This document shows, piece by piece, positions 26,501 through 38,500 of a stretch of DNA of 64,000 nucleotides (its first letter is position 1; each line of letters starts with the position of its first letter). Origin of the DNA: Cladopsammia gracilis (lineage: Eukaryota; Cnidaria; Anthozoa; Scleractinia; Dendrophylliidae); the NCBI GenBank assembly GCA_022457155.1, contig JAJGOT010000210.1, positions 1,282,501 through 1,346,500 of the forward strand, in the 5' to 3' direction. Position numbers and translations under genes: made by a program. The notes beneath the pieces are model-generated. The model worked only from the letters and a program-made list of their open reading frames with translations, ran no database searches and had not been told where the DNA came from.

Positions 26501-29500
26501 GAGAGCGTTTCGACTGACTGTCAAAAATGTTTTTATTTTACTGTCATATCCTTTTTCCAAGCTTTAAAATTGGTTCAAAAAATCTCGACGAGTCGAACCG
26601 TCAGGGGACACAAAGAACTATTCGAGTGAACGAAAATTAACGAGTTCTCGGAGGTGAATTACTGAGTGTAGAAGTTATCGAGATTCTATTGTATATTTTC
26701 AAAAAAATCAGCAGGAAAATAAACTAACAACGATTCGAAACACGAAAATTTGGTTGTATCAAATGAGTTGATAAAGTTTAAAATTGGCCACCGTGAAGAT
26801 TTCGAGATTTAAAAGCTGACGTTTCGAGCGTAGTTTGAGCTATTTTGGCGTCACATTCTCCCGCTCTTCTGAGCCGGTGACGCGCGGCTGCATGTTTATG
26901 GCGTTTCACTTGATAGTTTTCTTTTGATTCTTCGCACTTTATAGGATTTTATATAGACTCACAAGTTAGAACCAGCTTGTATACAGCATAATAAACAGTA
27001 CCACAGGAAAGCGCTGCTCAGTATCTTTCATTTGAATGGTCGGCACACTTTAGGATTTCATTTACAGACTCAAAAGTTAGAACCACCTTGTACAGCATAA
27101 TAAACAGCACCACAGGAAAGGAATGCTCAGTAGCTTTCATTTGAATGGTCGGCACACTTTAGGATTTCATTTACAGACTGAGGGTAAAATAAAATATTAA
27201 TAACCCTAACCCTAACCCTAGTCTGCAGTCTGCATTTTACCCCCGGTCTGCAGTCTGCGTTTTACAATAAACAGCACTATGGGAAAGTACTGCTCGATAG
27301 CTTGACACTTAATAAGTGAAGGTTACTCACCATCTGCCTGACACTGATCAGGACATGGTGTAGGAACAGGCTTCAAACTCAAGAAAAACTCGCAACAGAT
27401 GAGTCGCCGGCAGAACCTCTTCAGGTAACGTTCCAACTTCGGCCTCGAGTCTACACGCGAGATCGCCTGTTGATGAAAGATAAGATTTCTCAACAAAGTC
27501 GATTTCTACTTGGGCAACAACAGCACTACACAAGACCGCTTAGACATTTGTCTTAAGTGTTTATTCGGTTTTGAACAAAGAACAAGTTACAAGGCTTAAT
27601 CTTCGTATATGTTATTTTGACTTACTATATATGTGACATATAGTATTATAGTCACATTCAGTGTGTCTGTCGGTCTGACTTTCTTTCTGTTCAAACACTC
27701 ATCTGTCTTTCCAGCAGTCTATTACTATACCTTTTCTTCTATCATTCTATCTGTTTGTCTGTGTATCTGTCTGCCTCTCCAACGGTCAGACAGTCTCTTT
27801 GTCCACCAACCATCTGTCTGTCCATCAGTCAGCCATGATCAGTCAGTCAGTCAGTCAGTCTGTCTGTCAGTCAGTCTGTCCGTCTGTCTGTCTGTCCATC
27901 TGTCTGTTTGTTTGTCTGTCCATCTGTCTGTCTGTTTGTCAGTCTGTGTCTATCTGTCAAACCGTCTCCGTACAATGTATGTCTGTGTGCATCCTTACCT
28001 TCTTCAGAATCTTTCCCTTGTGTTTAACCACTACACGCACTCCACACCCCTCCTGCATGAGGTCTATCACCTTTTCTGGGTCAAATGCAGCCTTAGCTAC
28101 CATCTCCAGTCCCGTGCGTATGACACTGCTCACTTTCCCAGGAGGGGTGGCCTCCGGAAGCTGTGACACCTTGTCAGGGTCCAACAGTGGCCCATAGCAA
28201 CAGCTTTTGTTGAAGAAGATCTGGTTCTTGTTGTGATAAAAACGTTCTGAACCTGACAAAAATAGACAGTTTTAAAACATGCTGTCCCTGCTTCTCTCCT
28301 CCACCTTTTAAGCAACTGCATACCTAAGTAGTGCCTGCACACAAAGTCAAATGCAATAGGCAATGGCAGGGTGGATTTTGGAATTACAGTACTCCTGATT
28401 CTTGATTGGTTGAAAAAACAGCAGGTTTAATCTAACTCCCTGAACCAATCAGAAACCTCCACTTACCTGTATCATCATCACTGAACCAATCAGAAACATC
28501 CACTTACCTGCATCATCATCACTGAAACAATCAGAAACCTCCATTTACCTGTATCATCATCATTGAACCAATCAGAAACATCCACTTACCTGCATCATCA
28601 TCACTGAACCAATCAGAAACCTCCACTTACCTGCATCATCATCATCATCACTGAACCAATCAGAAACCTCCACTTACCTGCATCATCATCATCATCATCA
28701 CTGAACCAATCAGAAACCTAAATTTACCTGCATCATCATCACTGAACCAATCAGAAACCTCCACTTACCTGCATCATCATCACTGAACCAATCAGAAACC
28801 TCCATTTACCTGCATCATCATCACTGAACCAATCAGAAACCTCCACTTACCTGCATCATCATCACTGAACCAATCAGAAACCTCCATTTACCTGCATCAT
28901 CATCACTGAACCAATCAGAAACCTCCATTTACCTGTATCATCATCACTGATGTCGCTTTCTTCCCCAGCTGACTTGTCATCCTTTTCAATTTTGCTGCAA
29001 GAATAAATTCCATTAATTAAAAAAATAGTGGGCCTTCCGGAACAGCGAACAACAAGAGATCTGAAAAACTATGCCGAGGACCTATGATTCAGATGAGCGA
29101 TGATTCTGTAAGTCTGAAAAGAAGCCAAGGAAAGTCTGTCTACTGTCAACCTATCAATCAATCAATCAATCAATTATTTAGAAATGTGTCTCCTAAAAGC
29201 TTAAAACAAGCTTATTCACTTGTTTCACAAGGGCCATAATTTGCATAGTAGTAAAGACAAGCAGATAAATTCTTATCTTATTAGTGTTATTTGGTACAAG
29301 TATTCAAGTAATGTATTGCCTGCCATGACTCCAGGTTTGAGTCTTGGGGTTATTTACCATTTGGACAAAACAATCAGCAAAGGTTTAAGTTATGTTTGTT
29401 AAATAGGAACTCTCCCTACAGTACCTTAATGCTGAAATCCTTTTTGGAGGTAATCCTAAGAAAGGACAAACAGGACAAAATGTTATGCAATAACATTCAC

Positions 29501-32500
29501 AGCATCGACTACATGTATACTGCAGTTTGGAGCAGTTGTCAAATGAATGCTATAAAACCAAAACCAAAGTAATTACTCTGGTCAATTACACACAACAATC
29601 CAGTGAACCAATCACAACATGTGCAAATTTGTTTTCTGATAATTTGTTTGAGAAGGTGGCCCCATTGTTTTAACAAATAACAAAGCAATAGCAATGCAAA
29701 GCCAAAGCAATAATTTATTGGGAATTGTGTTGTGCCAGAAAATATCCATAATACCCATTAACCCACAGATGGATTTTTGGTTATCTCCCCTGCCCACTTT
29801 CCTTTGAAAATTTTGGCTTTACAGACACCCCCTCCCCCTCCCTCCCCCTCCCCCCTCCCCCTTCCCTCTCTCCCCCCCCTCCACCTTGGAATTTCCAATG
29901 ACCTTCTGTGGGAGGAGTATGGATATGTTTTTAACCCTTTAAGCCCTAATATCAAAATTCAAATTCTCATTTCTTGTCCCTATACATTTCCTATAGAAGT
30001 AGTGGGGAGAAATTGTTTGGATATCAAGAGAATTCATCTTGTGTGACCATGTCCTTAATTCTCATGACCTTTTTGATTGATAAGGCATTGATATTACAAG
30101 GAGAAATTTGATGCTGATCACTCTTAGGGCTTAAAGGGTTAAAGCACGCACTACTTTTGACACTCAATCAAACCTGCTTTTAGCTGCGCACTCAATAAGA
30201 ATAACAACAATGACAGTGGTGAGAGAAATGAAATGAAAATGAAATGTAATCACTAACTTACCCACAGGTGGTTGTCCTGGTTGGGATTGGTTCTGTCGTC
30301 CCATGACCTCAAGAAATGATGGCAGATCTAAAGTCTCTTCATCATCAGTCAAGCTATCAATAACAGAACAAACTATAATTAACTATCATATATTTATCAT
30401 ATATTTATCATTTATTATAATTATTTATTTATTATTAATTTTCCATTTCTTAGTTAATACACTTTTGAGAATATTTTTAATAAGTTTTCAAATTAAGCTC
30501 TAAAACTCATTAATAATTCATGACAAGATCACAAAGGAAATCACTACAGTACCATGAAGGAGGTTTGGATACCCGGTCTTAATTGGCATAGATTTTGGTG
30601 ATTTTATTCCTTCATTTTCTCCACATTTAATGATATATTTGAGAAGCTACAGTGTATATCAAACACTCAAAAGAGTTTTTCATCAGGTATCCCAACACCT
30701 CGACATAAATATTATAAAGTCAAAAAGGAAACCCATACAGCACGGAGTACTGACCTTACTGCATCTGATGGGACTGAAACAGAATTGAAAACATCACAAT
30801 CAGTAATCAAAATGCTAACAGTACAAATTGATGTTGTTTTGTTTGTAATGACTACTTTCAGAAGTGATTCAGCAGTTTGAAAGGGATGGGATAGGGGTCC
30901 CCCATTAACTTTATAAACTCATTTATTTAATAATTCATTACAAATGTAACTTCGAACAAAGAAAACCATGTGACGCCGATTTGGAAACCTGATCTTAATT
31001 GGCATCGATTTTGGCAATTTTATTCCTTCGCTTTCTCTGTATTTTACGATCTGTTTGAGAATTATAAGAGTGTTTCATCAGGAATTCAAACACCTAGATC
31101 AAAGGTGGTTTTTTAAATACTCATTTAAATTTTCAAGTAACCCAATTCTCGGTGCTTGGAAATTCTTATGAAACACTCTGTAAATCACATCAAAACAATG
31201 TACAAGCTACATGTATGTAACTTACTTGGACCAAATGGTGAATGAAGGGAATGACCAGTTCTTTTACACCAACCAATAGGGAAAATGTCAGGTGACTCAA
31301 AATCCACAAACTGAAACTGTTGATGCCCGTCAAAAAAGAGCTGCAACATTCGTCCCATGATGTTTGTTATGGTGGCAACACGGATGATCTGTGGCTGCTC
31401 CAAATCTACTACTTCAAGCTTCATGCCAGGTTTGAATTTATGGGCCTTCATTTTCTGGGTAGAAAATTATCAAACTATACATGTTATCAGAGCTAGATTG
31501 TAGAATCAGCCATATATCACAACTTATATATTTAACCCTTTTAAAAACAATTTATCCTATTTTGTCTCCATGCATGTATTACTACATTGTAGCAGTAGAA
31601 GGAGAAATTTGATGCTGGCCATTATGAGGGCTTAAAGGCTTAAGGAGTAATCAGTACCCTAACTTCTCTGCTGCCCAAAGAGTATGATATTTTCCCTGTT
31701 ATTTTGAAATGGAATTAAGATTTTCCCTTTTGGTCAGGGATGCAAAAGAAATATAAACCCAAAAGACAATAAATATTGAAATCTTGAAAGGAATGCTTAA
31801 CCCTTTCAGTCCCAGAGTCAATTATGGAGACATGTAGTGTAGTTCTAACTTTTGGGTCTGTGGACAAAATCCTATGGTGTGACCATTCAAATGAAACCTC
31901 TTCAGCAGTTCTTTTGCATGGTACCATTTGTTCTAACTTTTGAGTCTGTTGATGAAATCCTATGGGGTGACCATTCAAATGAAACCTCTTCAGGAGTCAG
32001 CATGATACCATTTGTTTTTCAATATTTCACAAAATGACATTTCAGAATTTATAACAATTTTTATGTTTGGCACTCGTTTGAGTTAAAGAGTATAAAGGTT
32101 CCAGGATCTCAAGTAGCAAATATTTTCTGTCAGTGATTTAAAAGCAGTATTAAACCATGAATTTTACCTCGTAAAGATATTACGATAATAATATTGTTTT
32201 AATTTTAAAGTACATCCCCCATGCAGGCAGGCACACTCCCACCAAAAATTCAAAAAAGAATAACTTATTTATGATGGCAGTTCCATGTGCATCAGAATAG
32301 TTGTCTGCAGATTTTACCTGTTAACTGACATTTTTTTACTTACCCTAAACAAGTGAGCTGGTGCAAATGGTGCACGGCAAAGAGCTAGATATTTGTCCCA
32401 TGAGAACGTCTTTTTGGAGTAGTCTGAAAAAAAAGTGCAGTCATATTAAATCTTAAGCTCCTTCTTTGTTGATGTGTCACCTGTTTTGGTCACAACACTC

Positions 32501-35500
32501 TTACTTCTCTCAGTACCACAGTACCAAATGTTACATAATTATTAACACTCGGAGGCGGGGGGGTCACATATAAAAATGATGGGGGTGCTGGTTGGAAAAT
32601 TTTGTAAAACACCCTTAAATGCACCAAAATCTCATTAATTTGATTGGAATGGCTCAATGGATTTTTACCCCTGAGAGGTACCAATATTATAATATTCTAA
32701 AACAACACACGTCATACTCTGTCATATTCGTAAAGATCAATATCCTGAAAGGTACTGCGATCATTCGAACATTGCTCAGTTTTGATTTTAGCACCCTAAG
32801 CGGCAACCAATCTACAAAATGTTGACCCCTAAAAGGTCCCCCTCCACCCCGAATAATACAGTCAAAGCTCTCTGAGTGGACACTCTTGTAAGCAGACAGC
32901 TCTACCTATGGCCACCTTAACAAAACCCTGTTTGAATTCTCCTCTTCCAAGAATCATTCCTGTAAGCCGCCAGCTCAAGTTACAGACACTTTTTTCGTTT
33001 CCTGAGGGTGTCTGCTTACAGGAGTTCAACTGTATATCACAAAATGACATAAAATTTTACTAACTAAAGTCCATCATTCTGGCGACAAAATGAAAAATTT
33101 GATTATATAGGACCAGTTCCTAGAAATTTATAACTCCAACTGCACTTCCCCTCTCCTTTACTTTACTCAGTTACACTAAATTGGCTGTAAAAATGGTTCA
33201 CTACTATAGAAGTTTTTCTGATCACACTTGCAAATCAATAATTAAAAACACCAGAAAATTTTAACATGTCAATGAGTTTGATTAGATTCATGTTGGGCTC
33301 CAATAATTATTTTGAGACAAATTTATTGTATTTTCTTTATTGCTATATTACAGCTTGTTCCTGTGGAGATATTTGTAGAAACTGTAGCATTTTCTGCATT
33401 CTTTATTATACTCTTGCAGGGCTGTACCCAGGGGACACTTGACACTTCCTGAACATGACATGCACATGCATTTGGAATGCCTGTGTACCTGAACTGTCTC
33501 GAGTGACTGATTTCGGATGAGATGGACCCGCCCCCCTTGCAAAAAGGTTGGGTACACCCTGTCTTGAGAGTTCACCCTTTCACTTCCAAGAGTGACGAAA
33601 ATTAAAATTCAAGAAAAATCCCCAATTTCATTTAAATGGTCACACCACAGGATTTCATCCACACTTGAAAGTTAGAATTAAATAATTTTACATGTCTCCA
33701 TAATTGACTCTGGGAGTGAAAGGGTTTAAGGTTGTATTTGTAAGTTCTACTTACTTGCAGGTACAGCAAGTTCCACCTGATGCCTAGAACACCATCCCGC
33801 TGGAAAAATCCCTGGAGAGTCACTATGGCAACAGAATGTCACTGACGGGACATCTTCTTGGTAGTCGGTTGTGATGGAAAAGTAATAGGGGCCCAGACTC
33901 TTGGTGACGGTTGCAGGACAGATGATTGATGGCTTCATGGGGTGGACAACCTCCAACTTCATGCCAATTTCAAAACCATGAACACGTGGCTGGAAGTGCT
34001 CTTGAGTCTGATTGTAAATGATAATGTTAGGACAACACAACAAGAAAAATTGGCCTCCTCTTTGGAGCATATGTCATCTTATATACTGCACACTACTACA
34101 TTTTTGGACATAAAGTTAAATTCAACCTTTCTTCTTTCGAAATTTTGGGGTCTATCCAGGTCTAGTCCTGGCCCTTACAGTCTGTGTTGAAGCCTGACTC
34201 TACTAGGCAATATAGTGGGTAGCAATGATATTCTTAACCCACGCGGCTGTTACATGCAGCCTTTATTATTATTATCTTGACTGATCATCTTCGGCCAATT
34301 TTTCATCAATTCATGTCTTCAGAGGTTTTAATGTTTGAAGTAATGACTTTTGCAGGATTAAGTCTGTATGCATGGAAAGGTCTTTTAAGAGTGATTCAGG
34401 TCTTGTGCCACTGACCTTTAGAGAATTTGAAGTAATAGGTCCATGATAACCGTCACGTAACCAAATGAAGAAAACACAACGAGGGAAAATGTTTCTTAGA
34501 CCTTACGAGTGAAAACCTAAAGAGGGAAAAGCTGTTTTAAAACAGGTTTTCCCTCATTAGGTTTACCCTCGTTAGGTCCAAGAAACATTTTCTCTCGTTG
34601 TGTTTTCTTCATTTGGTGACGTGACGGTTATCATGGACCTATTACCGAATTTGATCTGCTTTCCAATTACATCACTGTTACAGCTTTCATTGTTACAACT
34701 TGTTACAGCTTTCAGTTTTAGCAAAATGTTTACATGTGCAAGTGCAGGAAACACAAAAACAATCACTCGTCATTTGTAGACATACCTTTCTGAAAAGGTC
34801 ATGAGGTGCAGCAAGTGCACCTGTTAGTGTCTGAGTTAGGAAAGTTCTCCAGTCCTCAAGAGTGCTGTTTATGCCTAGCATGATGAGACAATTTTATAAA
34901 ACATGAGTTGTTTTAAAATGGAAATTCCTTAGCAAATGTTTAATCAAGCATTTGGCAAAAATTATGGCTTGGCAGTTTTGGGTTATCACAAGCTATAAAG
35001 TCAAATGTAATCAGTCTTGACTGGAATCTTGACCTTCATTGCTGCTGTTAACTTACTACATGTCAGTGATTTCAACTAACAAATAAGCTGTGGACTAATG
35101 GGGTTACATTGCAGGCCTTTTGCACTAATATCTAGGCACATGTACACAGACCTACCAACCCTGATAAAGAAAAATCTGGAGATCCATGAAAAAAATCTGG
35201 ATATTCTACAAAAAGGAGTGAGATTTTATTGTTTTTGCCCAGATCAAGCTGATTAAACAAAGCACGGAATCGAGGTTCTGTTAATGATTAGCACTAGCAA
35301 GGGGCCTAGGAACTAGGTAAATCAAAGGCTCCTAAGAGCCAACCCATGAATAAGAAATGCCAATGCGTAATGCAATATTGCGGTAAGCTTATGAAAAAAG
35401 ATAAAAAATTGTGAGACTCACAGCAAAATCGTGAGAGTTGGCAGGTCTGTGCAGAGCACACTTCCAGGTTATTTGGAAGTTTACTGCCTGGGAGAAATTT

Positions 35501-38500
35501 GAGACCCTGGAATTATTGTACAAATACAGTAACAGCCAACTCTGAATAGGCAAGTGTATTACAACCATCACCAGGAGTGGAGCGGGGTATGAATGAGGGA
35601 AGAGGAGGTGGGGGGGGAGGGGGGGGGAGGGGGGGGGCTCGCAGAGTGAAAATGATAGAGACCAAAGTATATCTTTGGCCCCTTGGGTCTTATTTTTTTT
35701 TGCAAGATAAGGGAGAGCCCCTCCCCCCCAACCGGGCCCCCTCCCTAAAACTGCCAATGTACGTGTATCTAACATCTGTAAAAGATAATTTTATAACAAA
35801 GGAAAGCTCTACCATTTATGCAAATCAGCCCCTTTAAGAGGGACACAAAAATAAGTAAGTTGAGCATTTGTTTTCTACCATAGCATACAATGTACCTTTT
35901 GGTGGCTGTAAAGGGTATCCATTCTGCGCACACCATCCTATCGGGTGAAGCTCCTCCGCTTGGAAGTTACACCAGCAGTCATTGCCACTATCCTTTCCAA
36001 AGCCATCATACCGGATGCGTACCCTGTGTCCAACTTGCTGTATTACCGTGGCAACACAGAAGGAAGGTGGGTTGTTTCTGTCAACAGCTTCCAGTTTCAT
36101 GCCAGGTTTCAAGCCTGGAACTTCTACTGTTGTCTGTTGGGTGAAATGTTAATTTAACTTAGCCTTTCAGTTTTTTCGGACAAAAGTGATCATCACCTAA
36201 TTTCTCCTTGCAGTAATTCATGAATAAACAAGCAAACACATAATGATAATTTAAAAAATGATGATCGCTAAAGGCAAATTCTCTTTTAGAAGTTTTAAAT
36301 AATTTATATATAAAAGGCCGAAACAGTACTTCTGCAGTTAGATATGCTCCTTGGCTCATACCTTGTTGAGCACTTGTATCTGGAGTGTACTATATATTGT
36401 CACTAGCCCGCATGCGTAGCCCACTAGTTTGAGCACTCTGACATGCTATATGTTGATACCACATGTGTGGGATCATCTGAGGTGGCTATTTGGCCTAACT
36501 TCAACTCCAGCATCAGCACTGCACTGTTGAGGTCCAGAATCGAAGTGCCAAAACAGTACCTTAGCACTACAATTTACACACAGAGTTAATTCTCTGATTC
36601 CTTGTACTGCTGAAGAGGTTTCATTTGAATGGTCACACCTTAGGATTTCATTGAGAGACTCAAAAGTTAGAACTACACTACACATGTCTCCGTAATTCAC
36701 TCTTGAGTGAAAGAATTATTAAAATCACACAATTCAAGGAATTTAATGTACTCACATGTTTAAAACAGCAATCAGGAGCAGCCTTGCTGAGGGCAGCTTC
36801 CATGTAATCACTCCAAGTAACTTTATGAGGAGCTTCACCCTCACTGCCTGATGATACCCACAAACAATAACACTTATTAATTGTCAAACTTTGTATATTT
36901 GTAATAACTTATAATGTACTGATCACAACATGTTTATTACCAGCCCTATTTCCTACCAGGGTAAAGGAAATAAGAGACTGAGACAGAGAGAGATAATAAA
37001 CAATTCTGCATGTAAACAAAGAGTTGTTAAAATGAAGGGTTAAGTCAAGACTTTGACAAACCTGTTACAGTACATGTATAAGAACTCCCTTCATCAGAGT
37101 CCTGTCCATTGATAATATCCTCAATCTCCTTCTTCTGGAATTTTAATGAAAGCCCATATATATAGTCAGGGTTTTAAAGTAGGTTTCTTTATTTGGGGAG
37201 AAGTTCTGAGTAGCAAAGTCCACAATTTTCCTATGGATTCCAGGGGCATGCCCTCTCAGAAATTGTTTTAAATGAATATGCACTGAGATGCAATATAGTG
37301 CATTTTGAGACAATTTATTTTTAATTAGCTTTGGTAATTAAAGCATGATATTAACTGAGCCTTCCATAAGGTCAGCAGTCTATATAGTACTCCATGTTCC
37401 TTGTTTTTTTTTTTGTGGGGGGGGAGGGAGGGGGGGGAGGGAGAGGGGGGGGAGGGGAGGGGGAGGGGGAGGGGGGAGGAGAGGAAAGGAGGAGGAGAGA
37501 GGAAGCTGGGCTTTTTGGAGGGGGAAACCTCCTAGATAGCGCTGATCAACATCTCAAACACATTAATAATTTGAAATTTTGGATTTACCTCGGTGTAAGA
37601 ACCTGTGACTTTTTCCTTTTTTTTACCTTTGTAGTATTGCATTCCCAGTTGACTCTATTGTTAATTAATATGCCTTTTGTTTTCTTTGTTTTACATCATG
37701 CACAAGTTTCACAGGTTCTTACACAGAGGAAGGTTGCAGTCATTTACGACAGTGTGTGCTTATGAGAGGCTCTAACTACAGTGTGTGCTTATGAGAGACT
37801 CTAAATACAGTGTGTGCTTATGAGAGACTCTAAATACAGTGTGTGCTTATGAGAGACTCTAAATACAGTGTGTGCTTATGAGAGACTCTAAATACAGTGT
37901 GTGCTTATGAGAGACTCTAAAGACAGTGTGCTTGTGAGAGACTCTACAGTGTGTGCTTATGAGAGACTCTAAATATAGTGTTACTGAGAACTGGTTGAAA
38001 CAGGAGGTATTCAACATCACTTTCTTGAGAGTGGCCAATGTTCAGAGAGATTGAAATATATCCTGGCACGCCAGGAGTCTTCCAGGTATGGACCACTATC
38101 TCTTTGCTTCCCTGACAAGACAATGAATCTCCAGCATATATATGTTTTTCATATAATATGCTTTCGCATAAAAAATACTTGTTCTGGCAAAATATTCAAT
38201 TTTCTTTATTACCTGCATTTTCTAGCATCTGACTGTTACAGAAAATGAGAACAATTCATTTATCATAACCAAAACTGCCATTTCCATTACATCCAAGATG
38301 TCTGACAAGATTGCACAATACCCAGCCAGGGGCGTAGCTAGGATTTTTCAAAGGAGGGGGAGGGGGGGCACACTGTATCACACCAAGTGTACTTACCAGA
38401 TTCATCCACGCTGTGTTTTGCTAAAAGTGACTCACAAGGGGGACGGGGGGAGGGGGTCATGGGCACCCCAGGACCACCCTAGCTATGCTCCTGACACCAG

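Noticed and set aside
27205..27222. CCCTAA repeats as a telomere
   Set aside because: Only three units, within an intron; an interstitial fragment.
27633..28166. 177-codon open frame rich in VCLSV
   Set aside because: It is a translation of the CTGT/CAGT microsatellite and runs antisense through a confirmed Sfmbt exon.
28441..28935. Regularly spaced repeats resembling a CRISPR array
   Set aside because: There are no unique spacers; the whole 41-bp unit is repeated, and the context is an intron of an animal gene.
34008..34785. Hidden exon for the missing MBT repeat
   Set aside because: The minus strand was read in all frames; no GMKLE-like or GW-like MBT pattern is present, and much of the intron is a foldback element.
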